The position numbers were made by a program, and so were the translations under genes. Shown piece by piece: positions 6,633-12,583 of a stretch of 13,855 nucleotides of DNA (positions within the stretch are counted from its first letter, which is position 1; each line of letters opens with the position of its first letter). Origin of the DNA: Dehalococcoidia bacterium. GTDB lineage: Bacteria; Chloroflexota; Dehalococcoidia; DSTF01; JALHUB01. Under the pieces are notes generated by a model. That model made no database searches. It was not told the DNA's origin and worked only from the letters and a program-made list of their open reading frames with translations. The stretch covers positions 1-13,855 of the forward strand of contig JALHUB010000127.1 in NCBI GenBank assembly GCA_022865685.1, written 5' to 3'.

Positions 6633-7790
6633 ATGGCTGAAAACAAGACTCTGAAGATCGGCATCGCAGGCTCCGGGAACCGGAGTCAAGGCTACGCGCG
6701 CGCCCTCGGCCAGGTCGAAAGAGCGCGCGTGACGGCTGCTGCCACGAGCAATCGCCTCGCCGTCGACCTCCAGAGGACGATACCGGGCGTGGCGATAGAG
6801 CGAGACGTCGGCGGGCTGATCAGGCGCACCAACGTCGATGCGATCGTCTTCGCGGACCCGGTCGTCGACCTACCGGCCGTCATCAGGCGGGCGCTGCTCG
6901 CGGACAAGCACGTCCTGGCGACGATATCGTCGCCGGTCACCTGCAGCCAGCTCGACGAGCTTGCCTCGCTGGCCCGCAGACGGCAGCGGTTGCTGATGTT
7001 CACGGAAGAGCGCTCCTTCCACCCCGCGCTGATCTTTTTGAAGTGGATGCTGTCGGGGCGCAGCGGTCTGTGGCAACCTCGCTACATCCGTGCCGTCTCC
7101 GCGCCCGGAACAGGCAATGGTAACAACAGCGGCCCATCAATCGCCGCCCTGATCGTGGAGGAGCTGGCGATTTGCGCGCGCCTGCTGGGGGAAAATCCGG
7201 CGTCGGTCAGCGGCGTGGTGTGTCGGGTCGAGGCGGAGGCCATGCCCGCGGCCGCCTTCGTCAACCTGCTCTACGCCGACGGGAGAGTGGCCTCGCTGCA
7301 GGCGAGCATCACGGAAGCGCAGGAGAGCCGCCAATGGGCCCTGGCCACGCCTTCGAAGACGGTCCTGTTGGACGAGTGCGACATTCGCTCACCCGTGAAG
7401 ATCGTCTCGCTCGATTCTGAGACTGCAGCGGGGAGCCCTCTTCGAATCAATCCGCCCGTCCCTCTGGCGGAATGGCCCAGCGAAAGCACCGTGACGCCTC
7501 CGCTGCGGTCGACTGACACGAAGGTTGACCAGTGCCGGCATTTCGTCGAAAGCATCCTGAACCGCGACTTGTGCGAGAGCAACGCCGCCTTCTGGGCGGA
7601 CGTCGCGTTGGCGTGGGAAGCGGTCCAGGAATCGGTGCGTTTGGAGGGAATGCCGGTGAGCATCAATGCCGCGTCAGAGCGCGAGAAGAGGGCAGTGGGA
7701 GAGCGGCCGAAACTGCGACTGATTCGTGGCAAGGGGATGGGCACGGTCGACGCCCGAAAGAGGCCGGCGCTTACCCTCGTGCCGCGGTAG
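6633..7790 (+). CDS. Gfo/Idh/MocA-like NAD(P)-binding protein, degenerate active site
   Basis: A 385-residue protein with an N-terminal Rossmann fold: KIGIAGSGNRSQGYARAL (residues 8-24) contains the GxGxxG dinucleotide-binding pattern. VDAIVFADPVVDLPAVIRRALLADKHVL (68-95) follows, the usual second half of the domain in Gfo/Idh/MocA dehydrogenases. The canonical EKP motif, whose lysine is catalytic, should follow KHVL but here reads TISSP (about 98-101), so classical sugar or inositol dehydrogenase activity is doubtful. The C-terminal part is compatible with the family's alpha/beta domain. The tail (about 355-385) is basic. Start: ATG 6633 is preferred because the Rossmann strand follows directly; the ribosome binding site is weak (AGGA 10 nt upstream) and a GTG at 6561 in the same frame is possible. 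The substrate is unknown. It follows the sigma factor in the same direction and converges with csrA, 48 bp away. Confidence 0.72.
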   Translation: MAENKTLKIGIAGSGNRSQGYARALGQVERARVTAAATSNRLAVDLQRTIPGVAIERDVGGLIRRTNVDAIVFADPVVDLPAVIRRALLADKHVLATISSPVTCSQLDELASLARRRQRLLMFTEERSFHPALIFLKWMLSGRSGLWQPRYIRAVSAPGTGNGNNSGPSIAALIVEELAICARLLGENPASVSGVVCRVEAEAMPAAAFVNLLYADGRVASLQASITEAQESRQWALATPSKTVLLDECDIRSPVKIVSLDSETAAGSPLRINPPVPLAEWPSESTVTPPLRSTDTKVDQCRHFVESILNRDLCESNAAFWADVALAWEAVQESVRLEGMPVSINAASEREKRAVGERPKLRLIRGKGMGTVDARKRPALTLVPR

Positions 7791-7838
7791 GCGCATATCT
7801 TCCGAGCATCTAGCTTCTTTGCAGCGAACGCGCTCTCT

Positions 7839-8039
7839 CTACTCTGGTTCTGTCTTGGAATCCCTTCCGTTTCCGTTGCCGGGTGTCTCGCCCTCGCAGA
7901 GCTCCTCGCGAAGGATAAGTATCTCCTCCGGCGCGCAGATCCCCAATTTGACGCGGTCCCGTTCCACGCCGAGGACCCTGACGAGGATGTTGCCGCGGAT
8001 TACTATCGCCTGATCGATCTTACGGGTTAGGATGAGCAT
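7839..8039 (-). CDS. csrA: Carbon storage regulator CsrA (RsmA)
   Basis: A 66-residue CsrA. The core MLILTRKIDQAIVIRGNI, then VRVLGVERDRVKLGICAPEEI, then LREEL matches the five-strand CsrA fold, including the N-terminal LTRK RNA-contact strand. The C-terminal ARG-type contact is replaced by a polar tail (about 50-66) rich in Gly, Asn and Glu. CsrA dimers bind GGA motifs in mRNA leaders, often over the ribosome binding site, to repress or stabilise messages. No strong Shine-Dalgarno sequence is seen before this ATG. The 257-bp gap upstream (8040-8296) contains five GGA triplets on the minus strand within 70 nt of the start and a sigma-28-like -10 element, consistent with autoregulation and a separate promoter. 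No fliW (its protein antagonist in flagellated Gram-positive bacteria) is nearby. Confidence 0.93.
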   Translation of the reverse strand: MLILTRKIDQAIVIRGNILVRVLGVERDRVKLGICAPEEILILREELCEGETPGNGNGRDSKTEPE

Positions 8040-8156
8040 TCTCTGCCACGCTATCCTCGGGCGTCGAGGGTGAGGCTCCGCCGTATATCCGGGTGCCCTT
8101 CCTGTTCCAGCCTCAGCGGCCGTCGAGCCCGCAGTTCATTCGTGTTTGCATGGTGA

Positions 8157-8164
8157 TTATCGGC
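8157..8164 (-). promoter_or_regulatory. Possible sigma-28-type -10 element upstream of csrA
   Basis: The minus strand reads GCCGATAA, identical to the consensus -10 of FliA/SigD promoters. The expected TAAA at 15 nt upstream is only half matched (TGAT), so this is suggestive. Transcription from it would give a csrA leader of about 110 nt. The same stretch forms a hairpin on either strand (8154-8183). Confidence 0.3.
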
Positions 8165-8296
8165 AGGAGCAGGCGAATAATCAGAGGGTTGGGGGGTCAA
8201 AGGAGGCGCAGAATCGCAGGTCGAGCACCAGGATCGGGGAAATGCCGGAGGTCTAAGGGAGTACGTCTGTGGCAGCCGGTGGGAGAAGGACAGTGA

Positions 8297-8611
8297 CTAC
8301 CAGGAGCCAAACTCCGGCGCGGACTGCGGCAGCGTCACCGTCACCGTGGACCTGCGAAGGACCTCCTGCGCCGCTTCGGGCGCGCCGACGGAGACGCAGT
8401 CGCAGTAGGTGGCGTAGATGGACTTGTCCAGGAGTCGCAGCCCTTCCAGGTTGAGCTGACCTTCGTGGTTCTTGCGCAGTTGAAGGAGACGCTGCAGCCG
8501 GCGAAGATACACTCCCTGCATCTCCACGCCGAAGCCGTCAGTCTCTAGAGGGAGCGAAGCGGAAACCCCGCCCGCTTTGGTGTCGTTGTGCTCCGTGTTC
8601 GGTATGTTCAT
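8297..8611 (-). CDS. Hypothetical helical protein behind the response regulator
   Basis: A 104-residue protein I do not recognise. It is predicted soluble. The first 30 residues are polar and low in structure; residues about 33-95 look like two or three amphipathic helices (VYLRRLQRLLQLRK, then LEGLRLLDKSIYATYCDC, then EAAQEVLRRS). It has two nearby cysteines (C-D-C) but no zinc-finger pattern. It begins 14 nt after the response regulator stop, with a purine-rich but weak ribosome binding site, so it is very probably cotranscribed and may work with that regulator. Its codon pattern is GC-rich like its neighbours, and no competing frame on either strand looks better. Confidence 0.65.
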   Translation of the reverse strand: MNIPNTEHNDTKAGGVSASLPLETDGFGVEMQGVYLRRLQRLLQLRKNHEGQLNLEGLRLLDKSIYATYCDCVSVGAPEAAQEVLRRSTVTVTLPQSAPEFGSW

Positions 8612-8625
8612 TCCGTTTCTCTGTC

Positions 8626-9411
8626 TTAGACGGCGGCGTCTGTCTCTCCGCCGCTGAGGTCCGGCGCAGCTTCCAGGTTGACGATGCCCTTTCGGATAGC
8701 ATAGCGGATCAGGTCGGTGCGATTCTGCGCGTGGAGCTTGCTCATGATGTGCGCCTTGTGCGCCTCCACCGTCTTGACGCTGATGAAGAGGTCGCCCGCG
8801 ATGCGCTGGTTGGAGTAACCCTCGGCGATGAGCTGCAGGACCTCGCGTTCGCGGCTCGTTAGCAGCTCGTAGCCGGCCTTGCCGTCACCCTTCTGCGCCT
8901 GCCAGAGGAACTCGCTGATGGGGACCGTGTCGGAGATTGCCGAGCTGAAATAGGTGTTGCCACGATGCACCGCTTGGATTCCCAGGAGCAACTCCGTGAC
9001 GTCGGACTTCTTGACGACGTATCCGGAGGCACCGGCTCGCAGGGCGGCCATTATATGGTCGTCCTCCATGTAGCCGGTGAGAATGAGCACCCTTGTCTTG
9101 GGGGCGCGCTTGCGGATCTGGCGGGTCGCCTCGATGCCGTTGAGGCCCTGCATGACGATGTCCATCAGGACGACGTCAGGCATTAGCTTCTCGACGGTCT
9201 CTACGGCCTCGCGTCCGTTACTGACGTCTCCGATGACCTCCACCTCCTGGTGGGCATCCAGGAGAAGGCGCAGCGCCTGTCTCAGAACGGCGTGGTCATC
9301 GACGATGAGGATGCGTATGCGCCCATTGGAGCGACCCCACGGCGAGCCTTCAATCCCGTTTCTCCCCCTCGGCGCGACTAGCCCCTTGGCAGCAACAGTT
9401 GGGTCTTCCAT
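8626..9411 (-). CDS. NarL/FixJ-family response regulator
   Basis: A 261-residue DNA-binding response regulator. A 30-residue Gly/Arg-rich N-terminal extension precedes the receiver (about 32-150), which has the acidic pair Asp38/Asp39 (IVDDH), phospho-acceptor Asp84 (LMDIVMQGLNG), Thr112 (LTGY) and the lysine of VVKKSD (134/135). The LuxR-type helix-turn-helix (about 184-243) reads LTSREREVLQLIAEGYSNQRIAGDLFISVKTVEAH in outline. The start ATG 9411 is chosen because AAGGAG lies 6 nt upstream; the longer frame to 9471 lacks such a site. No NarX-type kinase is adjacent. The closest kinase in the window is the hybrid kinase about 4 kb away, whose NtrB-like HELNNP phosphoacceptor is not the class normally paired with NarL regulators. 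In gamma-proteobacteria regulators of this family (UvrY/GacA) sit above CsrA; the same role here would be speculation, though csrA is the next gene but one downstream. Confidence 0.93.
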   Translation of the reverse strand: MEDPTVAAKGLVAPRGRNGIEGSPWGRSNGRIRILIVDDHAVLRQALRLLLDAHQEVEVIGDVSNGREAVETVEKLMPDVVLMDIVMQGLNGIEATRQIRKRAPKTRVLILTGYMEDDHIMAALRAGASGYVVKKSDVTELLLGIQAVHRGNTYFSSAISDTVPISEFLWQAQKGDGKAGYELLTSREREVLQLIAEGYSNQRIAGDLFISVKTVEAHKAHIMSKLHAQNRTDLIRYAIRKGIVNLEAAPDLSGGETDAAV

Positions 9412-9480
9412 ACAGCACTCCTTGCTGACCTGCAGCCCGATCCACCTAAGATTCGGCGCTACCCCCGCCAACGGGCAGCA

Positions 9481-9509
9481 AATCTACCATAACAGGTTAC
9501 TACTGGCAA
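9481..9509 (-). promoter_or_regulatory. Promoter of the response regulator
   Basis: On the minus strand TTGCCA (9504-9509) and TAGATT (9481-9486) are separated by 17 nt, with TGG directly before the -10 giving an extended -10. Predicted transcription start near 9474, about 64 nt before the ATG. The -35 is overlapped by the inverted repeat at 9503-9525. Confidence 0.55.
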
Positions 9510-9525
9510 GCGAAGGCTTCGCCAG
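9503..9525 (-). repeat. Inverted repeat over the response regulator -35 box
   Basis: CTGG/CCAG and CGAAG/CTTCG form a near-perfect dyad with a 4-base bulge. It lies 7 nt past the stop of the small Cys/His gene and overlaps the -35 of the response regulator promoter. It has no following U-tract. It could be an operator (perhaps autoregulatory) or the end structure of the upstream transcript. Confidence 0.4.
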
Positions 9526-9531
9526 CCTACG

Positions 9532-9747
9532 CTATTGCTCCTCATTCAGCGGACCATAGATCGTACTCAAGGGCCTTGGGCACCCCACGGTTAGCTCCTG
9601 GTAGTCGTCGAAGCGCTCGGTGCCTTCGAGGCGAGCTGGGTATTCCCGCCTGGCGCGACAGAGCTTGCAGACGGCGTCTATCACATCGTCGTGGGGCTCC
9701 GTTAGTACCCAGTGATGCTGACAAATGCTGATCGCCGTCTGTTCCAC
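9532..9747 (-). CDS. Small Cys/His protein, possible zinc-binding
   Basis: A 71-residue protein without a family name that I can give. Its first 30 residues place Cys9, His11/His12 and a CxxC pair (Cys27, Cys30; VCKLCRARREYP) in an arrangement suited to binding one zinc ion. The C-terminal half is acidic and polar. The start is GTG at 9745-9747, with GGAGG 6 nt before it, which is the main evidence that this is a real gene. It lies between the DUF3870-like gene and the response regulator on the same strand. The 230 bp upstream (9748-9977) hold no gene and no clear promoter; the minus strand there contains GCCGATTA, one base from the sigma-28 -10 consensus. Confidence 0.72.
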   Translation of the reverse strand: MEQTAISICQHHWVLTEPHDDVIDAVCKLCRARREYPARLEGTERFDDYQELTVGCPRPLSTIYGPLNEEQ

Positions 9748-9977
9748 TCGTGTCCTCCAGGTCGAGAGTGACTTTCTCTGAGCAGTCTAGCCCTGCCAGC
9801 ACAGCCTGCTCTATCAGAAGAAACCCTTAGATAATCGGCAATTCGCCCCTATTTCCGAAGGTCGGCCTGGATTGGTGACGCGGACGGAGACCAGTAGATA
9901 TGATCGAGGGATCGTCAGTGATTGGCAGAGATCGAATTTGAGGTAGGCTTGGTTTGGCTCAGAGTCGCGGCCTTGGC

Positions 9978-10373
9978 TCACCGAAGCCCTTCGTCCGGTG
10001 GCCTGGCGTGGCGCGAAAAGTAGGTCCCCAGGCCGCTCTGACGCAGATAGCGCTGGTAAGACTCCTGAGCGCTGCTCAGCGCGGTGGCGATGGCTTTCTG
10101 GGGCGGTCCCACGTAGCGTCGCTGAAAGTCGTGGAGAGCGCCGCCGAAATCCCTATCGATGTTCTGGCCGACGAGCAGGCTCGCCAATAGACGGGCTGCG
10201 CCCGGCAGCGAACCGCTGACGTAGAGGTCGATGATGAGCCCGTCCTCCCGCTGCACCTCCAGCTCCACCAGGATTACTGAAGAATCGATGGGCGAAAGGC
10301 TCTGCGGCAGCCGCGCATGCCCGACAACGATGATACTGTCGGGTCCGACCTTCTCGGGTCGAGCATCTCTCAC
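9978..10373 (-). CDS. DUF3870-like protein of unknown function
   Basis: A 131-residue soluble protein. The pattern IIVVGHARLPQSLSP at the start, a strand VILVELEV, then DGLIIDLYVSG, then LLVGQNIDRDF, then FQRRYVGPPQKAIATALSSA matches what I recall of the DUF3870 family, including the RY-x-G-x-x-QKA segment. No biochemical role is known to me. The start is GTG at 10371-10373, with AAAGGAG 6 nt upstream. The last residues after about 115 look like a disordered tail. It lies downstream of the riboswitch-controlled zinc-ribbon gene but is separated from it by 203 bp containing a hairpin and a possible own promoter, so cotranscription is uncertain. Confidence 0.75.
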   Translation of the reverse strand: MRDARPEKVGPDSIIVVGHARLPQSLSPIDSSVILVELEVQREDGLIIDLYVSGSLPGAARLLASLLVGQNIDRDFGGALHDFQRRYVGPPQKAIATALSSAQESYQRYLRQSGLGTYFSRHARPPDEGLR

Positions 10374-10435
10374 CGGCGACTCCTTTCACGGCGAGCGGGA
10401 GACGGAGCGAAACAATGATTCACTCGCGTCGAAGT

Positions 10436-10463
10436 GTAATAGGGGAAAAGGGTCGTGAGGCAA
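10436..10463 (-). promoter_or_regulatory. Candidate promoter of the DUF3870-like gene
   Basis: TTGCCT (10458-10463) and TATTAC (10436-10441) on the minus strand are 16 nt apart, about 60 nt before the GTG start. It is moderately matched to a housekeeping promoter. Confidence 0.35.
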
Positions 10464-10519
10464 AGACCGCGGCAAGAAAGGGTGAAGATCGTGAAGGAAA
10501 TGGGGCTTCTGGGACATGC

Positions 10520-10549
10520 AAAGGAGGCACCGGCCTTTCGATGCCTCCC
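10520..10549 (-). terminator. Hairpin after the zinc-ribbon gene, possible terminator
   Basis: On the minus strand GGAGGCA (10542-10548) pairs perfectly with TGCCTCC (10523-10529) across a 12-nt loop and is followed by TTT (10520-10522). It lies 28 nt past the zinc-ribbon stop codon. The U-tract is short, so termination may be partial. Confidence 0.5.
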
Positions 10550-10576
10550 TTTCAGGCGAACTTGCCGAAGCGGCGA

Positions 10577-10786
10577 CTAAAGGCGCAGCTTTCCGTGAGA
10601 GGGCTGGCGGCGCCGTTGCCGAACGCGGCCGTTTTCGTCCTCTTCAAGGAGCTCTATTGCCGGAGGCGAGACCGCCTCGTGGACGTATCCACACGAGAGA
10701 CAGCTGCTGTAGGTGCCGTACCAGTCTCTCTCAGCGATCATCGAACCCCGACAACGTGGGCAGACTCGAGGCAGCGTCGATTCCAT
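10577..10786 (-). CDS. Small zinc-ribbon protein under a c-di-AMP riboswitch
   Basis: A 69-residue protein with a classic zinc ribbon: CPRCRGSM (Cys9, Cys12) and, 16 residues on, CLSCGYVHE (Cys29, Cys32), joined by AERDWYGTYSS. The C-terminal third is acidic, then basic (RVRQRRRQPSHGKLRL), which may contact nucleic acid. The ATG at 10784-10786 has GGAGG 9 nt upstream. No enzyme domain is present, and I know of no established role. Its leader of about 207 nt is almost entirely a c-di-AMP riboswitch driven by a near-consensus promoter, which argues strongly that the gene is real and that its level responds to the nucleotide. A hairpin terminator follows. Confidence 0.8.
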   Translation of the reverse strand: MESTLPRVCPRCRGSMIAERDWYGTYSSCLSCGYVHEAVSPPAIELLEEDENGRVRQRRRQPSHGKLRL

Positions 10787-10842
10787 CTATTTCATCCTCC
10801 GGCGATATTCTACTCCGTCAGGTGCTGGTCGAGTCCTTCCGC

Positions 10843-10951
10843 TGCCTCCGAGGTTAGCTGTCGGGTTCGGGTTGAAAGGCTACCCTACTCGCCTCAGGCG
10901 AGATTCACCCCAGGAAGTCGTGGTTCCCCCGTTCCCAAGAGGGATTCGGCA
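10843..10951 (-). ncRNA. c-di-AMP riboswitch (ydaO/yuaA type)
   Basis: The minus strand carries the conserved blocks of this aptamer in order. P1 is TGCC (10948-10951) pairing with GGCA (10843-10846). Then come GAATCC, a small CCC/GGG hairpin, CGGGGGAACCA, TGGGGTGAATC, a variable hairpin CTCGCC-TGA-GGCGAG, AGGGTAGCC, ACCCGAACCCGACAGC and TAACCTCGGAGGC. From memory these align closely with the crystallised Thermoanaerobacter aptamer. In known cases ligand binding turns expression off. The 56 nt between aptamer and ATG have no U-tract terminator. The Shine-Dalgarno CCGGAGG could pair imperfectly with CCTCGG in the aptamer 3' strand, suggesting translational control, which is inference. An upstream CTGCC (10964-10968) could compete for the P1 strand. 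Confidence 0.93.
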
Positions 10952-10999
10952 CTCTCTCAACTGGGCAGTCATACCAGCGCAGATACTAACTACGGCTTC

Positions 11000-11028
11000 A
11001 TTATATATTTCACTTGCCTGCCCGTCAA
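11000..11028 (-). promoter_or_regulatory. Strong sigma-70-type promoter of the riboswitch transcript
   Basis: On the minus strand TTGACG (11023-11028) and a perfect TATAAT (11000-11005) are separated by exactly 17 nt. The predicted start near 10993 lies about 40 nt before the aptamer. The promoter begins only 33 bp after the SDR stop codon, so this transcript is independent of the upstream tmk operon. Confidence 0.85.
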
Positions 11029-11061
11029 CGTTCTGTGCTCTTTTTCCACGTTTTCGGACAA

Positions 11062-11853
11062 TCAAAAGACCGCTCCGGTCGCTCCTCCATCCACCTGGAT
11101 GGTTGTACCGGTTATCTGGCGGGCCGGCTCCGACGCCAGGAACACCACTAACGCGGCGACATCGTCAGCCGTTCCCATGTGGCCCAGGGGTATGCGCTTG
11201 TTCTCTTCGGCGGCAACTTCCTCGAAGGAACGGCCCTCGTTTTCGGCCCGCGATCGCATCAGCGACTGCATGCGGTCGGTGAGCGTCGGGCCCGGGCAGA
11301 CGTTGTTGACGAGGATGTTGTCCGGCCCCAGCTCGCGGGAGAGGGTTTTGGCGAGGCCGACGACGGCCAGGCGCACGGAGTTGGAGAGAATGAGACCGTC
11401 CAGCGGCTGTTTGACTGCGTAGGAAGTGATATTGATGATCCGGCCGCCGCCCTGCTTCCTCAGGTGGGGCAACGCCGCCCGGATGGTGCGCACGGCGCTC
11501 AGGAAGTTCTGGTCCAGCGCAGCCTGCCAGGCTTCGTCGGAGTGGCGCTCGAAAGCGCCGAGGGGTGGGCCACCCGCGTTGTTGACGACAATGTCCAGGC
11601 GGCCGAATCGCTCCACAGTCCCGGCGACGAATCGCTCTATGTCTTCGGCGCGGGCCATGTCACAGGCGAGCGCCAGCACGTCGACGCCGGTGGCGCGTCG
11701 TATCTCGTCGGCTGCTTCCCGCAGAGGCTGCTCGTTTCGGGCGCATATGGCCACGAGACAGCCTTCACGGGCCAGGCCCATGGCAACCGCCTTGCCGATG
11801 CCCCGGCTTGCTCCGCCGATGAGGGCCACTTTGCCCTTCAGTCCAAGGTCCAT
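11062..11853 (-). CDS. SDR-family protein lacking the canonical YxxxK
   Basis: A 263-residue short-chain dehydrogenase/reductase fold. Cofactor motif GGASRGIG (residues 13-20), NNAG (91-94), the structural Asn115 (DQNF) and Ser144 (NITS) are present, as is the PGPTLTDR segment. At the place of the catalytic Tyr, 13 residues after Ser144, there is Ser157, and the lysine four residues on is Arg161 (SNSVR). This replacement, with the surrounding KQPLDGLILSN motif, is typical of a known BKR-like SDR subgroup with an imperfect catalytic tetrad, so it is probably not a sequencing error. The ATG at 11853 has CCAGGAG 5 nt upstream; an open frame reaching to 12222 is only read-through over tmk. It follows tmk by 28 nt in the same operon. 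Substrate unknown; annotation as 3-oxoacyl-ACP reductase would be unsafe. Confidence 0.88.
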   Translation of the reverse strand: MDLGLKGKVALIGGASRGIGKAVAMGLAREGCLVAICARNEQPLREAADEIRRATGVDVLALACDMARAEDIERFVAGTVERFGRLDIVVNNAGGPPLGAFERHSDEAWQAALDQNFLSAVRTIRAALPHLRKQGGGRIINITSYAVKQPLDGLILSNSVRLAVVGLAKTLSRELGPDNILVNNVCPGPTLTDRMQSLMRSRAENEGRSFEEVAAEENKRIPLGHMGTADDVAALVVFLASEPARQITGTTIQVDGGATGAVF

Positions 11854-11881
11854 GATTTCTCCTGGTTGATGATAGATGGCA

Positions 11882-12583
11882 CTAGGAAGTGGCCTGGTTC
11901 CACGAGCTCTGCACTCGCTCCCAGACGATGCGTGCAACATCTGCGACGGATAGCGTCGCGTCAACGACGAGCCAGCGCTGCGGCTCCGCTGCGGCAAGCT
12001 CGTGGAAGCCGCGGCGGACGCGCATATGGAACTCGCGGCTCTCCTGCCCGATGGCGTCCCATTCGCCGCCCTCGCTCTTGCGGGCGAGGCCGGTCTCGAC
12101 GGGCAGATCGAGCAGCACCGACAGGTCGGGACGCAGGCCGCCGGCGGCGAGTTCGCACGCCCTTCGCACGGCTTCCAGGTCCAGGCCGCGCCCGTAGCCC
12201 TGATAGGCGATCGTTGAACCACTAAAGCGGTCGCAGACGACGACCGTGCCGTCCGCGAGGGCAGGACGAATCACCGCCGAGACCAGTTGGGCGCGCGCAG
12301 CCAGGAACAGGAACAGCTCGGCGGCGGCGGTCAGTTCAGACTGAGGAGGCGCAGCAGACGGACCGCTCGACATCTTAGAAGGGCGCAGGATGATCTCGCG
12401 CAGGCGCTCACCGACGTCCGTGCCGCCCGGCTCGCGCGTGAGAAGCACTTCGCGGCCGAGACCCCGCAGACGCTCCTGCAGCAATTGGGCCTGGGTGGTC
12501 TTCCCGGCGCCCTCACCGCCTTCGAAGGCGATGAAGAGCGCCTTGCGTTCCGTCACCTCCGACATCCAGCGGTCGCCCTTCAT
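11882..12583 (-). CDS. tmk: Thymidylate kinase
   Basis: A 233-residue dTMP kinase, making dTDP for DNA synthesis. It has a P-loop GGEGAGKTT (22-30), the substrate-binding TREPGGT (49-55), the DR-box CDRFSGSTIAYQGYGRG (117-133), and DLPVETGLAR with a short LID carrying Arg168. A stretch of about 15 residues rich in Ser and Pro (about 68-83, before the TAAAELFLFLA helix) is longer than in E. coli. The ATG at 12583 is chosen because it overlaps the stop of the R3H ATPase gene (ATGA, 4 bp) and has GGAGG 4 nt upstream; MSEV at residue 7 is an alternative without a ribosome site. The overlap suggests translational coupling. Confidence 0.95.
   Translation of the reverse strand: MKGDRWMSEVTERKALFIAFEGGEGAGKTTQAQLLQERLRGLGREVLLTREPGGTDVGERLREIILRPSKMSSGPSAAPPQSELTAAAELFLFLAARAQLVSAVIRPALADGTVVVCDRFSGSTIAYQGYGRGLDLEAVRRACELAAGGLRPDLSVLLDLPVETGLARKSEGGEWDAIGQESREFHMRVRRGFHELAAAEPQRWLVVDATLSVADVARIVWERVQSSWNQATS

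Noticed and set aside
10415..11422. Open frame of 335 codons on the plus strand
   Set aside because: It crosses the riboswitch, its promoter and the end of the SDR gene in antisense; no ribosome site or domain supports it.
11179..12225. Open frame of 348 codons on the plus strand
   Set aside because: Antisense to the SDR and tmk genes, both firmly identified.
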